From Methylovorus glucosotrophus (lineage in GTDB: Bacteria > Pseudomonadota > Gammaproteobacteria > Burkholderiales > Methylophilaceae): DNA of 64,000 nucleotides. This document shows, piece after piece, positions 26,940 through 36,555 of this stretch (position 1 is the stretch's first letter; every line of letters begins with the position of its first letter). The stretch spans positions 1,178,001 through 1,242,000 of the forward strand of contig NZ_VMSE01000001.1 in NCBI RefSeq assembly GCF_009858335.1, given 5' to 3'. Below the pieces are notes generated by a model. The model was not told the origin of the DNA, did not search any database, and worked only from the letters and a program-made list of their open reading frames with translations. The position numbers and the translations under genes are program-made.

Positions 26940-28874
26940 ATGCCAGGTTTTAAAAATAAATTGCGCGACCATTGGTCGCAATATCGGCGCATGGCGAATC
27001 CACGTACGGCGGCTGCGGTTTTGCATGATCTGACGGTGGCTGTTGCTGCATGGTATTTCGCTTTTGCATTGCGTTTTAACTTTCAGATTCCCTCCGCATT
27101 CCAGGATTCCATGCTGCAGGCCATGCTGTGGATAGTGCCTTTGCAGTTCGTGTTTTTTATCAATTTTGGGCTGTATCGCGGCGTCTGGCGCTTTGCCAGC
27201 CTGCCCGATCTCAAGCGTATTCTATTCGCTGTCGCGACGGCCGCTGCGACGGTGGTGGCGGTCATTTTCATGACCAAGCCACATGGCGTGATTCCTCGTT
27301 CAGTGCTGATCCTCGACCCCATGTTGCTGGTATTGGGCATGGGAGGGAGCCGCTTTCTCTATCGCTATTGGAAAGAGCATCGCCTGTATGGGGCTTTTCA
27401 CTCTCAGGGGCAGCCCGTTCTGCTGCTGGGAGCGGGTACGTCGGCCATCAATCTGCTCAAGGACCTGACGCGCAGCCAGGAGTGGCGCGTGGTGGGCATG
27501 CTGGATGACGATGAGGCCATGCATGGGCGCCAGCTGCTGGGCGTCAAGGTGCTGGGGAATATTGATGACATAGGCTATTTTTCACGTCGCTACCAGGTGG
27601 AGCATGTGATTGTGGCCATGCCTTCCGCCTCGCATCAGCAGAGAAGGGCCGCCGTGGAAAAAGCCAATGCGCATGCATTGACCATCCTGACGGTGCCTTC
27701 GGTGGAAGACTTGATGAATGGCAAGGTCAGCATTTCACAAATACGTCGGGTTGAAGTGGAAGATCTGCTGGGGCGGGAGCCTGTGCAACTCGACACCGAA
27801 GGCATGCACGCTCTCCTGCAGGCTCAGGTGGTCATGGTGAGCGGTGCTGGTGGCTCGATCGGTTCGGAGCTCTGCCGTCAGATACTGGCATTCAAGCCAG
27901 CCAAGCTGATCTGTCTTGATATCTCGGAGTTCGCTTTATATAAGCTGGAGCAGGAGTTCTCAGCGATGAGCAACCGGCCTGCCGATATTGAATATGTGGT
28001 TGGCGATGTGAAGAACGCGGAACGTCTTCGTCATCTGTTACAGCAGACCAAGCCGGCTGTCATCTTTCATGCAGCCGCCTACAAGCATGTGCCCATGATG
28101 GAAACCGGCAATGTGTCGGAAGCCCTGCATAACAATGTGCTCGGGACTTATACCCTTGCCAGCCTTGCGAAAGAGGCCGGTGTTGCCAAATTCGTGCTGA
28201 TTTCGACCGATAAAGCCGTGAATCCGACTAATGTGATGGGGGCCAGCAAACGGTTGGCGGAAATGGTGTGCCAGGGCCTGCAGGAAAGTCATGGCACCCG
28301 TTTTGTTATTGTCCGCTTTGGCAATGTCCTGGGCAGTAGCGGCAGTGTTATTCCCAAGTTCCGTGAACAGATTGCCAAGGGGGGGCCTGTCACCGTGACT
28401 CATCCGGATATCACCCGTTATTTCATGTCTATTCCCGAGGCTACCCAGCTCGTCATGCAGGCGGGCTTGATGGGTAAGGGCAGCGAGATTTTTGTGCTGG
28501 ATATGGGTGAGTCGGTGAAGATTGCTGATCTGGCTCGCGATATGATCAAACTGTCTGGCCTGCAGGACGATGAAATCGAAATCGTCTTCACCGGCCTGCG
28601 CCCTGGAGAGAAGTTATATGAAGAGCTGCTCGCCGATGATGAACATACCTTGCCGACGCCTCACGAAAAACTGCGCATTGCCATTGCCCGCTCCGCTGAC
28701 TTGACCTGGGTACACGCCTTGCTCAAATGGATAGCCACTACCTTGAATGCGGATGAGGCGACGATCAAGCAGGAGCTGAAGCTGTGGGTGCAGGAATATC
28801 AGCATCAAGACACCACTAAGGTTGCCACTGAAACCAAACGCACCCTCGGACCGCAGTCGTCTACCCTTCATTAA
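26940..28874 (+). CDS. Membrane UDP-sugar 4,6-dehydratase (WbpM/PglF/CapD-like)
   Basis: 644 residues from ATG 26940 (a GTG at 26928 is in frame; neither has a good ribosome site). Four membrane helices in the first 150 residues, a CoA-binding-like Rossmann domain (GAGTSAINLLKDL), then a catalytic SDR domain with NAD motif SGAGGSIGSELC. The active site carries Met in place of Tyr (STDKAVNPTNVMGASK), the S-M-K arrangement of UDP-GlcNAc 4,6-dehydratases. The product is a UDP-4-keto-6-deoxy sugar for rare amino sugars in glycans. The 3' neighbour hpt is unrelated. Confidence 0.92.
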   Translation: MPGFKNKLRDHWSQYRRMANPRTAAAVLHDLTVAVAAWYFAFALRFNFQIPSAFQDSMLQAMLWIVPLQFVFFINFGLYRGVWRFASLPDLKRILFAVATAAATVVAVIFMTKPHGVIPRSVLILDPMLLVLGMGGSRFLYRYWKEHRLYGAFHSQGQPVLLLGAGTSAINLLKDLTRSQEWRVVGMLDDDEAMHGRQLLGVKVLGNIDDIGYFSRRYQVEHVIVAMPSASHQQRRAAVEKANAHALTILTVPSVEDLMNGKVSISQIRRVEVEDLLGREPVQLDTEGMHALLQAQVVMVSGAGGSIGSELCRQILAFKPAKLICLDISEFALYKLEQEFSAMSNRPADIEYVVGDVKNAERLRHLLQQTKPAVIFHAAAYKHVPMMETGNVSEALHNNVLGTYTLASLAKEAGVAKFVLISTDKAVNPTNVMGASKRLAEMVCQGLQESHGTRFVIVRFGNVLGSSGSVIPKFREQIAKGGPVTVTHPDITRYFMSIPEATQLVMQAGLMGKGSEIFVLDMGESVKIADLARDMIKLSGLQDDEIEIVFTGLRPGEKLYEELLADDEHTLPTPHEKLRIAIARSADLTWVHALLKWIATTLNADEATIKQELKLWVQEYQHQDTTKVATETKRTLGPQSSTLH

Positions 28875-28943
28875 GGGGGCATGGCTAAGCATTTATGCGG
28901 ATATGTGGTATTTTGTCGAAAAGTAATCAACAAAGGGGCATGT

Positions 28944-29495
28944 GTGGCAAATCGATCCGTTAATCCAGAGCAAATTCTTCAACAGTCAGAGATTATTTAC
29001 ACTGAAGAAGATGTCAGGAATGCGATTGCGGTGCTTGCCAAGAAGATATCGGCACGCATCGCCGGTACCGAGCCGCTGGTCATGTGTGTGATGGGTGGCG
29101 CCGTTGTATTTTCCGGTCAGCTCCTGCCCCAGCTTGGTTTTCCGCTTGAGTTCGATTATGTGCAAGCCAGCCGATATCATGAAAAAACCGAAGGTGAGCA
29201 ACTGGTTTGGACTGTTGAGCCACGCGATAATGTGCGTGGCAAAACCGTATTGCTGCTGGATGATATTCTTGATGAGGGACAAACCCTGGCGGCCATACGT
29301 GAGAAATGCCTGGCCCACGGCGCTGCCGAAGTGGTGATTGCTGTGCTGGTCGAAAAAGATCTCGAGCGCGTCAAACCCATTCAGGCCGATTATGTTGGCT
29401 TATCCGTACCCAATCGCTATGTTTTCGGCTGTGGGATGGATGTATATGGCTGGTGGCGTAACCTGCCTGCCATTTATGCACTGAACGTTAATTAA
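28944..29495 (+). CDS. hpt: Hypoxanthine-guanine phosphoribosyltransferase-like protein
   Basis: 183 residues from GTG 28944, which has AAAGGGG seven bases upstream; an earlier in-frame ATG at 28881 adds 21 residues without similarity. The PRPP-binding motif is VLLLDDILDEGQTL; the flexible loop has ASRYHE and EFDYVQ. It salvages hypoxanthine or guanine to IMP or GMP with PRPP. Lengths and motifs match the betaproteobacterial HPRT group. Confidence 0.9.
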   Translation: MANRSVNPEQILQQSEIIYTEEDVRNAIAVLAKKISARIAGTEPLVMCVMGGAVVFSGQLLPQLGFPLEFDYVQASRYHEKTEGEQLVWTVEPRDNVRGKTVLLLDDILDEGQTLAAIREKCLAHGAAEVVIAVLVEKDLERVKPIQADYVGLSVPNRYVFGCGMDVYGWWRNLPAIYALNVN

Positions 29496-29724
29496 AACGT
29501 TCTGAAGCTTGATGTGATTGTCGACCGCTGGAGCTCTCTGGCGGGTTTATCTTCTGCAGGCGGATTGATGTTACGCCGTGGATTTCAACATGCATCAGAT
29601 TCAACTAAACCCCTGCATGTCATGATTCGGCAATATCAAGCCGGGCGGTCTTCTGTATAATCAATTCGAGATTGAAACTAGAGCATTGATAAAGCACTTA
29701 TGCCCATCGTCGAGGCCAAAAACA

Positions 29725-29760
29725 AAAACGCACCGACATCTAAAATGTACAGTGCGTTTT
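29725..29760. terminator. Rho-independent terminator of tRNA-Leu
   Basis: AAAACGCAC (29725-29733) pairs with GTGCGTTTT (29752-29760), with an inner ACAT/ATGT pairing. On the minus strand it is followed by U-rich sequence just past the tRNA 3' end. It could also stop plus-strand transcription. Confidence 0.8.
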
Positions 29761-29769
29761 GTTTGTATC

Positions 29770-29854
29770 TGGTGCCCAGAAGAGGACTCGAACCTCCACA
29801 CCCGAAGGCACATGGACCTGAACCATGCGCGTCTACCAATTCCGCCATCTGGGC
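29770..29854 (-). tRNA. tRNA-Leu (anticodon CAG)
   Basis: On the minus strand, 85 nt begin GCCCAGATGGCGGAATTGG and end with encoded CCA. The acceptor stem GCCCAGA pairs with TCTGGGC. D-arm GGCGGAATTGGTAGAC is leucine-like. The anticodon stem CATGG/CCATG carries loop TTCAGGT (CAG). A variable arm GTGCCTTCGGGTGT and T-arm GGTTCGAGTCC complete a class II tRNA. Confidence 0.97.
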
Positions 29855-29931
29855 TTTCTTAGATGCTTGTGCATCGAAAGAGCCGAGATTTTATATCAAC
29901 AAAAAAGTTTGTCAAATGGAATATTTAAAGA

Positions 29932-32376
29932 ATGAAAAAGAAATCGCGTAACGCCAGTATAAGCCAAGTGCGTAAAGCCGATCCTTATGCCAAGCGCGAA
30001 GCCGAGAATTATGCTAACCCCCTGCCCAGTCGGGAGTTCATCCTTGATGTGATGACCGAGCAGGGGGTGCCCGTGAGTGTTGAGCAGTTATATGAGCTGG
30101 TCGGCATTTCGGAAGAAGAGCGGGAGATTTTTAATCGTCGTCTGAATGCGATGGAGCGCGATGGTCAAATCATGCGCAATCGCAAGGGTGCGCTGTGTAT
30201 TGCCGAGAAGCTGAATCTGATTGCTGGCCGTGTGGTCGGGCATGCTGATGGGTTTGGCTTTCTGGTGCCTGACCATGGCGGGGATGATCTGTTTTTGAGT
30301 CCGCGTGAAATGTCGCAAGTCATGCACGGTGACCGTGTCATGGTGCGTCCCGCCGGCTTTGACCGCCGCGGACGTCCCGAGGGCAAGATTGTGGAAGTGC
30401 TGGAGCGTTCGACCAAAAAGCTGGTGGGGCGTTTGATTCGCGAGCAGGGTGTGACCTTTGTCGCCGCTGAAGACAAGCGGGTGAATCAGGATATTCTGGT
30501 GCCGCCCGGACAGGACATGAATGCCGGTGCAGGCCAGGTCGTGATGGTGGAGCTGATTGAGCAGCCGTCGGCCTATGCCAAGCCTATCGGCAAAGTGGTA
30601 GAAGTATTGGGCAACTATGCGGACTCCGGCATGGAGATCGAAATCGCCTTGCGCAAGCATCAATTGCCGTATGAGTTTTCTGCGGAAGCGGAAAAACAGG
30701 CGGCCAAGTATCCCAAACAGGTGCGCCCAGCGGATTACAAGGGCCGTATCGATTTGCGTGACATGCCATTGATCACCATTGATGGCGAAACCGCGCGGGA
30801 TTTTGATGATGCTGTCTACTGCGAGCCGCAAGGCAAAGGCTGGCGTCTGGTAGTGGCGATTGCCGATGTCAGTTTTTACGTGAAGCCTGGCGATGCGCTG
30901 GACAAGGATGCGTACGACAGGGGTAATTCGGTCTACTTCCCGCGCCGCGTGATCCCCATGTTGCCGGAAGCACTTTCCAATGGCCTGTGTTCGCTTAACC
31001 CGGATGTGGAGCGCTTGTGCATGGTTTGCGATATGCAGATTGATGCTCTGGGCAAGATCAAGCGCTATGAATTCTACCCATCCGTGATGCGCTCCAAGGC
31101 TCGCATGACCTACACCAAGGTGTATGACATCATCAGCCACCCGGATGGAGAGCTGGCAAAAGAGTATGCATGGCTGGTTCCGCACATCGACCATCTGTAC
31201 AGTCTTTACAAGATATTGCTCAAGGCCAGAGAAAAGCGCGGTGCGATTGAGTTTGAAAGCACCGAAACCCTCATGATTTTTAACGATAACGGCAAGATAG
31301 ACCGCATTGAAGCTGTGACGCGCAATGAGGCGCATCGGTTGATTGAAGAGTGCATGCTGGCGGCCAATGTCTGTTCCGCTGACTTTTTGATACAGCACGA
31401 GCAGCCCGGTCTGTATCGTATTCACGAAGGCCCTACCCCGGAAAAACTGGAAGCTCTGCGTACGTTCCTGGGTGAGTTCGGCTTTGGTGTAGGCGGTGGA
31501 GATACCCCGCATGCCAAGGATTACGGCAAGGTCATCTCCCGCATCAAGGGGCGCCCGGATGAGCAGCTCTTGCAAACCGTTCTCCTGCGTTCCATGCAAC
31601 AGGCGGTTTACAGCCCGGATAATGTCGGCCACTTTGGCTTGGCATATGAGGCTTACACCCACTTTACCTCGCCCATTCGCCGTTACCCTGACTTGCTGGT
31701 GCATCGCGCCATCAAGGCCGTGCTGAATGGCGAGCGCTACAAGGCGGGAGACTGGCAGGCCCTGGGCCAGCATTGCTCCATGACCGAGCGGCGCGCGGAT
31801 GATGCCACCCGTGATGTTCAGGCCTGGCTCAAGTGCTATTACATGCAGGATAAAATCGGCGAGGAATTTGCCGGTACCGTGGCTGGCGTCACCAGTTTTG
31901 GGTTGTTCGTCGCGCTGGACGGTATTTTTGTCGAAGGCCTGTTGCATGTGACCGAGCTCGGCAACGACTACTTCATCTACGACAAGACCCGCCACGAAAT
32001 GGCAGGGGAGCGTACGGGCGTGAAATACCGCCTCGGTGATCGCCTGCGCGTCAAGATAAGCCGGGTGGACCTGGAAGTCAGTCGCATCGACTTTGTGCTG
32101 GCCTCGTCTGACAAGGCAAAAAATACCGTGCCGGATGAAGCCTTTGCGCAGGAGGGTGGGGCAGATGGTGATACAATTCGGCTCGCCAAGCCGCGCCGCT
32201 CTGCCGATAGAAAGCCTGCAGCCAGCGCTGGAGCCCGGCCTCGCACGGCAGCCAAGCCGTCGCGCAGCAAGTCAGCAGCCAAACCTGCTGCCAAGCCCAG
32301 AAAAAGCAGCGCATCCAAGCCTGGCGCAAAATCAGGCGCCAAGGTGTCCTCCCGTAAAACCAGTAAAAGGTCATAA
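29932..32376 (+). CDS. rnr: Ribonuclease R
   Basis: 814-residue 3'-5' exoribonuclease. N-terminal helix-turn-helix-like region, two cold-shock domains (about 85-235), the RNB catalytic domain with DLRDMPLITIDGETARDFDDA (metal-binding aspartates), an S1 domain (about 650-730), and a Lys/Ala/Pro/Ser-rich basic tail (about 750-814). It degrades structured RNA and takes part in rRNA and tmRNA quality control. The next gene, rlmB, follows within seven bases, the same order as in E. coli (rnr-rlmB). Confidence 0.97.
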   Translation: MKKKSRNASISQVRKADPYAKREAENYANPLPSREFILDVMTEQGVPVSVEQLYELVGISEEEREIFNRRLNAMERDGQIMRNRKGALCIAEKLNLIAGRVVGHADGFGFLVPDHGGDDLFLSPREMSQVMHGDRVMVRPAGFDRRGRPEGKIVEVLERSTKKLVGRLIREQGVTFVAAEDKRVNQDILVPPGQDMNAGAGQVVMVELIEQPSAYAKPIGKVVEVLGNYADSGMEIEIALRKHQLPYEFSAEAEKQAAKYPKQVRPADYKGRIDLRDMPLITIDGETARDFDDAVYCEPQGKGWRLVVAIADVSFYVKPGDALDKDAYDRGNSVYFPRRVIPMLPEALSNGLCSLNPDVERLCMVCDMQIDALGKIKRYEFYPSVMRSKARMTYTKVYDIISHPDGELAKEYAWLVPHIDHLYSLYKILLKAREKRGAIEFESTETLMIFNDNGKIDRIEAVTRNEAHRLIEECMLAANVCSADFLIQHEQPGLYRIHEGPTPEKLEALRTFLGEFGFGVGGGDTPHAKDYGKVISRIKGRPDEQLLQTVLLRSMQQAVYSPDNVGHFGLAYEAYTHFTSPIRRYPDLLVHRAIKAVLNGERYKAGDWQALGQHCSMTERRADDATRDVQAWLKCYYMQDKIGEEFAGTVAGVTSFGLFVALDGIFVEGLLHVTELGNDYFIYDKTRHEMAGERTGVKYRLGDRLRVKISRVDLEVSRIDFVLASSDKAKNTVPDEAFAQEGGADGDTIRLAKPRRSADRKPAASAGARPRTAAKPSRSKSAAKPAAKPRKSSASKPGAKSGAKVSSRKTSKRS

Positions 32377-32382
32377 GTTGTA

Positions 32383-33132
32383 ATGAGTGATAGCCGTATA
32401 TTGTTTGGATTTCACGCCGTCTTGAGCCGCCTGCGTCAGCATGCGGCCAGCGTGCAGGAAATCCTGATCGACAAAGATCGTGTGGACGCCCGCATGAAGG
32501 ACCTGATCAATCTGGCGGAAGGTGCTTCTGTGCGTCTGATGCAGGTAGAGCGCTCCCGTCTGGATGGCATGGCAGGCGCTAACGGCCGGCATCAGGGCGT
32601 GATTGCACGCGTGGTGGATACGCCGATTCCGTACAAGGATATTCACGATATTCTGGAGTCGGATCTGACCGAACCCCCGTTTTTCCTGGTGCTGGATGGC
32701 GTGGAAGACCCTCATAACCTGGGTGCATGCCTGCGCGTGGCGGATGCCATGGGCGTACATGCGGTGATTGCCCCCAAGGATAGAGCGGCAGGTTTGAATG
32801 CGACCGTGCGTAAGGTTGCGTGCGGTGCTGCCGAGACGATTCCTTTCATCGCAGTGACCAATTTGGCGCGTACCCTGCGCGAGTTGCAGGAGGCAGGAGT
32901 ATTTGTTGTTGGCGCTGCGGCCGATGCACCGGGCAATCTGTTCACCACCAAGCTGGACGGTCCATTGGCGCTGGTGCTGGGGGCTGAAGGTGCGGGTTTG
33001 CGTCGTCTCACCGCTGAAACCTGCGATACGCTGGTAAGCATTCCCATGTTCGGCTCGGTGGAGAGCTTGAATGTATCGGTGGCAAGTGGGATTTGCCTTT
33101 ACGAGGCAAGACGCCAGCGTAACGCGCTTTAA
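32383..33132 (+). CDS. rlmB: 23S rRNA (guanosine-2251 2'-O)-methyltransferase RlmB
   Basis: 249 residues. N-terminal substrate-binding domain ([13 protein letters not shown]) and a C-terminal SPOUT trefoil-knot domain with motif 1 [14 protein letters not shown], motif 2 [13 protein letters not shown] and motif 3 [14 protein letters not shown]. It methylates G2251 in the P loop of 23S rRNA using SAM. Coupled with rnr. Confidence 0.96.
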   Translation: MSDSRILFGFHAVLSRLRQHAASVQEILIDKDRVDARMKDLINLAEGASVRLMQVERSRLDGMAGANGRHQGVIARVVDTPIPYKDIHDILESDLTEPPFFLVLDGVEDPHNLGACLRVADAMGVHAVIAPKDRAAGLNATVRKVACGAAETIPFIAVTNLARTLRELQEAGVFVVGAAADAPGNLFTTKLDGPLALVLGAEGAGLRRLTAETCDTLVSIPMFGSVESLNVSVASGICLYEARRQRNAL

Positions 33133-33163
33133 GCTTGCTTATCCTGTAAACAAGAGTCTCCTG

Positions 33164-33198
33164 CCCGGCAAGGCTGGATTTTGCCGCGTGGGTTTATT
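33164..33198 (+). terminator. Possible terminator after rlmB
   Basis: CGGCAA (33166-33171) pairs with TTGCCG (33181-33186); the sequence continues GTGGGTTTATTTT. The stem is short and the T-run lies about ten bases beyond it, so this is a weak call. Confidence 0.35.
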
Positions 33199-33258
33199 TT
33201 AAACTGCTAAAATGCTATTTTAGTCGGTTTTTCGTAGTGTTAATTTTTTGGAGCTATC

Positions 33259-33684
33259 ATGGCTGTTGAACGTACCCTTTCCATTATCAAACCCGATGCT
33301 GTTGCCAAGAATGTCATCGGCAAGATCTACACCCGCTTTGAAGATGCTGGCCTGAAGATTGTTGCTTCCCGCCTGGCACAACTGTCACAAGCTGAAGCTG
33401 AAGGCTTCTACGCTGTGCACAAAGAGCGTCCTTTCTTTGCTGACCTGGTCAAGTTCATGATCTCCGGTCCTGTGGTTATTCAAGTACTGGAAGGCGAAAA
33501 CGCTGTTCTGGCACACCGCGACCTGATGGGCGCAACTGATCCGAAGAAGGCCGCACCTGGCACCATCCGCGCTGACTTCGCTGAAAGCATCGATGCCAAC
33601 GCCGTGCATGGCAGTGATTCCGTTGAGAATGCAGCGATTGAAATCGCTTACTTCTTCCCGGCTTCGCAAGTTCACAGCCGCTAA
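33259..33684 (+). CDS. ndk: Nucleoside diphosphate kinase
   Basis: 141 residues, normal for bacterial Ndk. It begins [12 protein letters not shown], and the catalytic histidine lies in [11 protein letters not shown]. It transfers gamma-phosphate between nucleoside tri- and diphosphates. A TTGGAG ribosome site precedes ATG 33259; a TAAAAT box at 33208-33213 may be the -10. First gene of the ndk-rlmN-pilW-rodZ-ispG-hisS run. Confidence 0.98.
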   Translation: MAVERTLSIIKPDAVAKNVIGKIYTRFEDAGLKIVASRLAQLSQAEAEGFYAVHKERPFFADLVKFMISGPVVIQVLEGENAVLAHRDLMGATDPKKAAPGTIRADFAESIDANAVHGSDSVENAAIEIAYFFPASQVHSR

Positions 33685-33690
33685 GTTGCA

Positions 33691-34794
33691 ATGACCGTTA
33701 ATCTGCTCAATTACAGCCAGCCTCAACTCGCCGAGTATTTTCACGGCCTGGGCGAAAAGCCTTTTCGCGCCAAACAGTTGATGCGCTGGATGCATCACTT
33801 CGGGGTGCATGATTTTGATCAGATGACGGATATTGCCAAATCGCTGCGCGACAAGCTGAAAGACCAGGCGGAAATCACCCCGCCTGGAATCAAGCTTGAG
33901 CAGATTTCTGAAGATGGCACCCGTAAATGGCTGATTGATGCCGGGACCGGAAACGGGGTGGAAACGGTATTCATCCCCGAAGCCGAGCGCGGTACGCTGT
34001 GTGTCTCTTCACAAGTCGGTTGTGCGCTGGAATGTACGTTTTGCTCTACGGGGCGCCAGGGTTTTAATCGCAATTTGAGCGTGTCTGAAATCATCGGCCA
34101 GCTGTGGGTCGCCAACAAAGCGTTGGGGCGTGACCCCAAGGGCGATCGCATTATCAGTAATGTGGTGATGATGGGCATGGGCGAGCCGCTGGCCAATTTT
34201 GATAATGTGGTCACGGCCCTCAATATCATGCTGGATGACTCGGCTTATGGCCTGAGTCGTCGACGCGTCACCGTTTCCACCTCGGGCATGGTGCCTGCCA
34301 TGGATCGTCTGCGTGAGGCTTGTCCAGTGGCACTCGCCGTGTCACTGCATGCACCAAACGATGCCCTGCGTGATGTCATTGTGCCTATCAACAAGAAATA
34401 CCCGATCAAGGAGCTGATGGCCGCTTGCCAGCGCTATCTTGAAAAAGCCCCGCGCGACTTCGTGACATTTGAATATGTGATGCTGGATGGGGTGAACGAC
34501 AGCGTGGAGCACGCCCGTCAGTTGCTGGATATCGTGCGCGATGTGCCATGCAAATTCAACCTCATTCCATTCAATCCGTTCCCTAATAGTGGCTATGACA
34601 CATCCAAGCCCGAGGCGATTCGTCGTTTCCGCGATGTCCTGATGCAGGCAGATTACGTCGTCACAACACGCAAGACGCGAGGCGATGATATCGATGCGGC
34701 CTGTGGTCAGCTGGCTGGCAAGGTGCAGGACAAAACGCGGCGTACTGAACGCAACAAGGTCATGCAGGTTATATCGGTGGAGAAAACAGTTTGA
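33691..34794 (+). CDS. rlmN: Dual-specificity RNA methyltransferase RlmN
   Basis: 367 residues. Radical SAM motif CALECTFC in [16 protein letters not shown], and the methyl-carrying cysteine near the C-terminus in [12 protein letters not shown]. It adds C2-methyl to A2503 of 23S rRNA and A37 of some tRNAs. It begins six bases after ndk and overlaps the TTG start of pilW. Confidence 0.97.
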   Translation: MTVNLLNYSQPQLAEYFHGLGEKPFRAKQLMRWMHHFGVHDFDQMTDIAKSLRDKLKDQAEITPPGIKLEQISEDGTRKWLIDAGTGNGVETVFIPEAERGTLCVSSQVGCALECTFCSTGRQGFNRNLSVSEIIGQLWVANKALGRDPKGDRIISNVVMMGMGEPLANFDNVVTALNIMLDDSAYGLSRRRVTVSTSGMVPAMDRLREACPVALAVSLHAPNDALRDVIVPINKKYPIKELMAACQRYLEKAPRDFVTFEYVMLDGVNDSVEHARQLLDIVRDVPCKFNLIPFNPFPNSGYDTSKPEAIRRFRDVLMQADYVVTTRKTRGDDIDAACGQLAGKVQDKTRRTERNKVMQVISVEKTV

Positions 34795-35546
34795 AACGTT
34801 GGCTGATGGTAGTGTTGATCGGCCTGGCTGGATGCGCTGAGCAGCAAGCCCAGCCTTACAGTGCTGGCGAAACGAGTGCACGCGAGCGTGCCCGTGTTCA
34901 TACGGAGCTGGGTGCGGGGTATTTTGCGCAGAACCAGATGGCGATTGCGCTCGAAGAGTTTACCGAGGCTATTCGTATTGATGGCAGCTATGCCATGGCC
35001 TATAACGGTCTGGGGCTGGTGTATGGCGCATTGCGGGAAGATGCCAAGGCCGACAGCAACTTCAAGCGCGCCTTGCAGATTGAGCCCAATAATTCGGAGT
35101 CGCGCAACAATTACGGCTCCTTCCTGTGCTCGCGCAACCGCATTGATGAGTCCATCGTGCAATTTACCGAGGCGGTTAAAAACCCGCTGTATGCCACGCC
35201 AGGGGTGGCCTATATGAATGCCGGGATTTGCGCGCTGAAGAAAAAGGATGAAAAGTCTGCAGAGGGCTATCTTGAGAAAGCCTTGCAGGCGCAGCCTCTG
35301 TTACAAACCGCCGCCTATCAGTTGGCGACCATCCAGTTTAATCGAGGCCAGGTGGGTATTGCGCGCAATACCCTGAAAAATGCCCTGGTCAATAACCCTG
35401 GGCCAGATACTTTATGGCTGGGTATTCGCATCGAACGCATCCTGGGTGATCGCGATGCAGAAGCAAGCTATGCCTTGTTGCTGCGTAAAAAATACCCGAA
35501 TTCCGAACAAACCAAGGCACTTCTTTCAGGGCAACAAGCGCAATGA
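34791..35546 (+). CDS. pilW: Type IV pilus biogenesis/stability lipoprotein PilW (PilF)
   Basis: 251 residues. Lipoprotein signal with lipobox LAGC (Cys15), then six or so TPR repeats (for example [20 protein letters not shown]). PilF/PilW is the pilotin that brings the PilQ secretin to the outer membrane and allows multimers to form. The start is TTG 34791, overlapping the rlmN stop, with GGTGGAG upstream. Pilus structural genes are not in the window. Confidence 0.9.
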   Translation: MKRWLMVVLIGLAGCAEQQAQPYSAGETSARERARVHTELGAGYFAQNQMAIALEEFTEAIRIDGSYAMAYNGLGLVYGALREDAKADSNFKRALQIEPNNSESRNNYGSFLCSRNRIDESIVQFTEAVKNPLYATPGVAYMNAGICALKKKDEKSAEGYLEKALQAQPLLQTAAYQLATIQFNRGQVGIARNTLKNALVNNPGPDTLWLGIRIERILGDRDAEASYALLLRKKYPNSEQTKALLSGQQAQ

Positions 35547-36553
35547 CGGAAACCACACCAGTAACACCTGATACGCAGGAAGCCGCAAGTACTGCGTCTT
35601 CTCATGCATCCTCCATCGGCGCCATCTTGCGTGCAGCGCGTGAGCAAAAGGGCTTGTCTGTCATCGACATTCATGCGCGCCTGCGCATCAGTGAGCGCCA
35701 GATACATGCGCTGGAGACCGATGACTTTTCCTTGCTGCCCGAGCCTACCATTGCCCGTGGCTTCATACGCAATTACGCCAAGTTTCTTGAGATTGATGCC
35801 GAGCCTCTACTGGCAGCTTACCGCGCGCAAATGCCTTCGGAAGAGCAAAAGAATATCAGTATCCCATCGGCCAACATCCCCATTACCCAGTCGCGTACTA
35901 CGGATTGGAAAAAGTACATCTATGCCAGCGTGCTGGTGCTACTGGGGGCAGGTGTCTGGCTGTTGTATGACGAGAATTTGATACCGGGTATTCCTGATCT
36001 GCATCTAGGTAGCAGCAGTAGCGAAGTGAGTCCTGCTCAGGGAGAAAGCCTGCCACAAGCAGCCCTGCCAGCGGCCGAACGAGAGTCCGCCGCTGCACAG
36101 GCGCCTGCGCAAGGCGAGGCCTTTGCGCTTCCTCCTGAGCAAACAAGTGATCAGGCAAGCGCTGTACCCGCGGTAGAGCCACAGGCCGCTCCTGCGGCTG
36201 CCGTTCCTTCTACACCATCTGCTACAGCGCCTGCTGCACAGCCATTGCCAGCCGCGCCCGCTGCAACAGCCGCTCCCGCGAGCACTAATGCTGACAGCAC
36301 GACTTCTTCCGTGGCCTTGCATAAGGTCCGCATGGTGTTTACCGAAGATAGCTGGGTCAGCATTGTGGATCGCCATGGCAAAGAAATTTTCAATAAAACC
36401 AAGCGTGCCGGTAGCGAAGACGCCGTGGAGGGTGAACCTCCCCTGAAGGTGACCATCGGTAACGCTGCCGGTAGCCAATTGATTTATGACGATAAACCGG
36501 TGGATACCGCGCCATACAACCGGCTTAACGTCGTCCGCATTACACTGGAGTAA
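35543..36553 (+). CDS. rodZ: RodZ-like helix-turn-helix membrane protein
   Basis: 336 residues. Cytoplasmic helix-turn-helix of the HTH_25 type (about 24-92, [25 protein letters not shown]), one membrane helix (about 125-142), a periplasmic Ala/Pro/Gln-rich linker (about 155-250), and a C-terminal beta domain of the DUF4115 type ([22 protein letters not shown]). RodZ links MreB to the elongasome for rod shape. Overlaps pilW by four bases. Confidence 0.92.
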   Translation: MTETTPVTPDTQEAASTASSHASSIGAILRAAREQKGLSVIDIHARLRISERQIHALETDDFSLLPEPTIARGFIRNYAKFLEIDAEPLLAAYRAQMPSEEQKNISIPSANIPITQSRTTDWKKYIYASVLVLLGAGVWLLYDENLIPGIPDLHLGSSSSEVSPAQGESLPQAALPAAERESAAAQAPAQGEAFALPPEQTSDQASAVPAVEPQAAPAAAVPSTPSATAPAAQPLPAAPAATAAPASTNADSTTSSVALHKVRMVFTEDSWVSIVDRHGKEIFNKTKRAGSEDAVEGEPPLKVTIGNAAGSQLIYDDKPVDTAPYNRLNVVRITLE

Positions 36554-36555
36554 TC

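Noticed and set aside
29701..29951. 83-residue plus-strand ORF across the tRNA-Leu gene
   Set aside because: It is the antisense translation of tRNA-Leu and its terminator, a well-known kind of false ORF, and it runs into the rnr start.
30088..31995. 635-residue minus-strand ORF inside rnr
   Set aside because: Shadow of the RNase R reading frame; no ribosome site and no recognisable motif.
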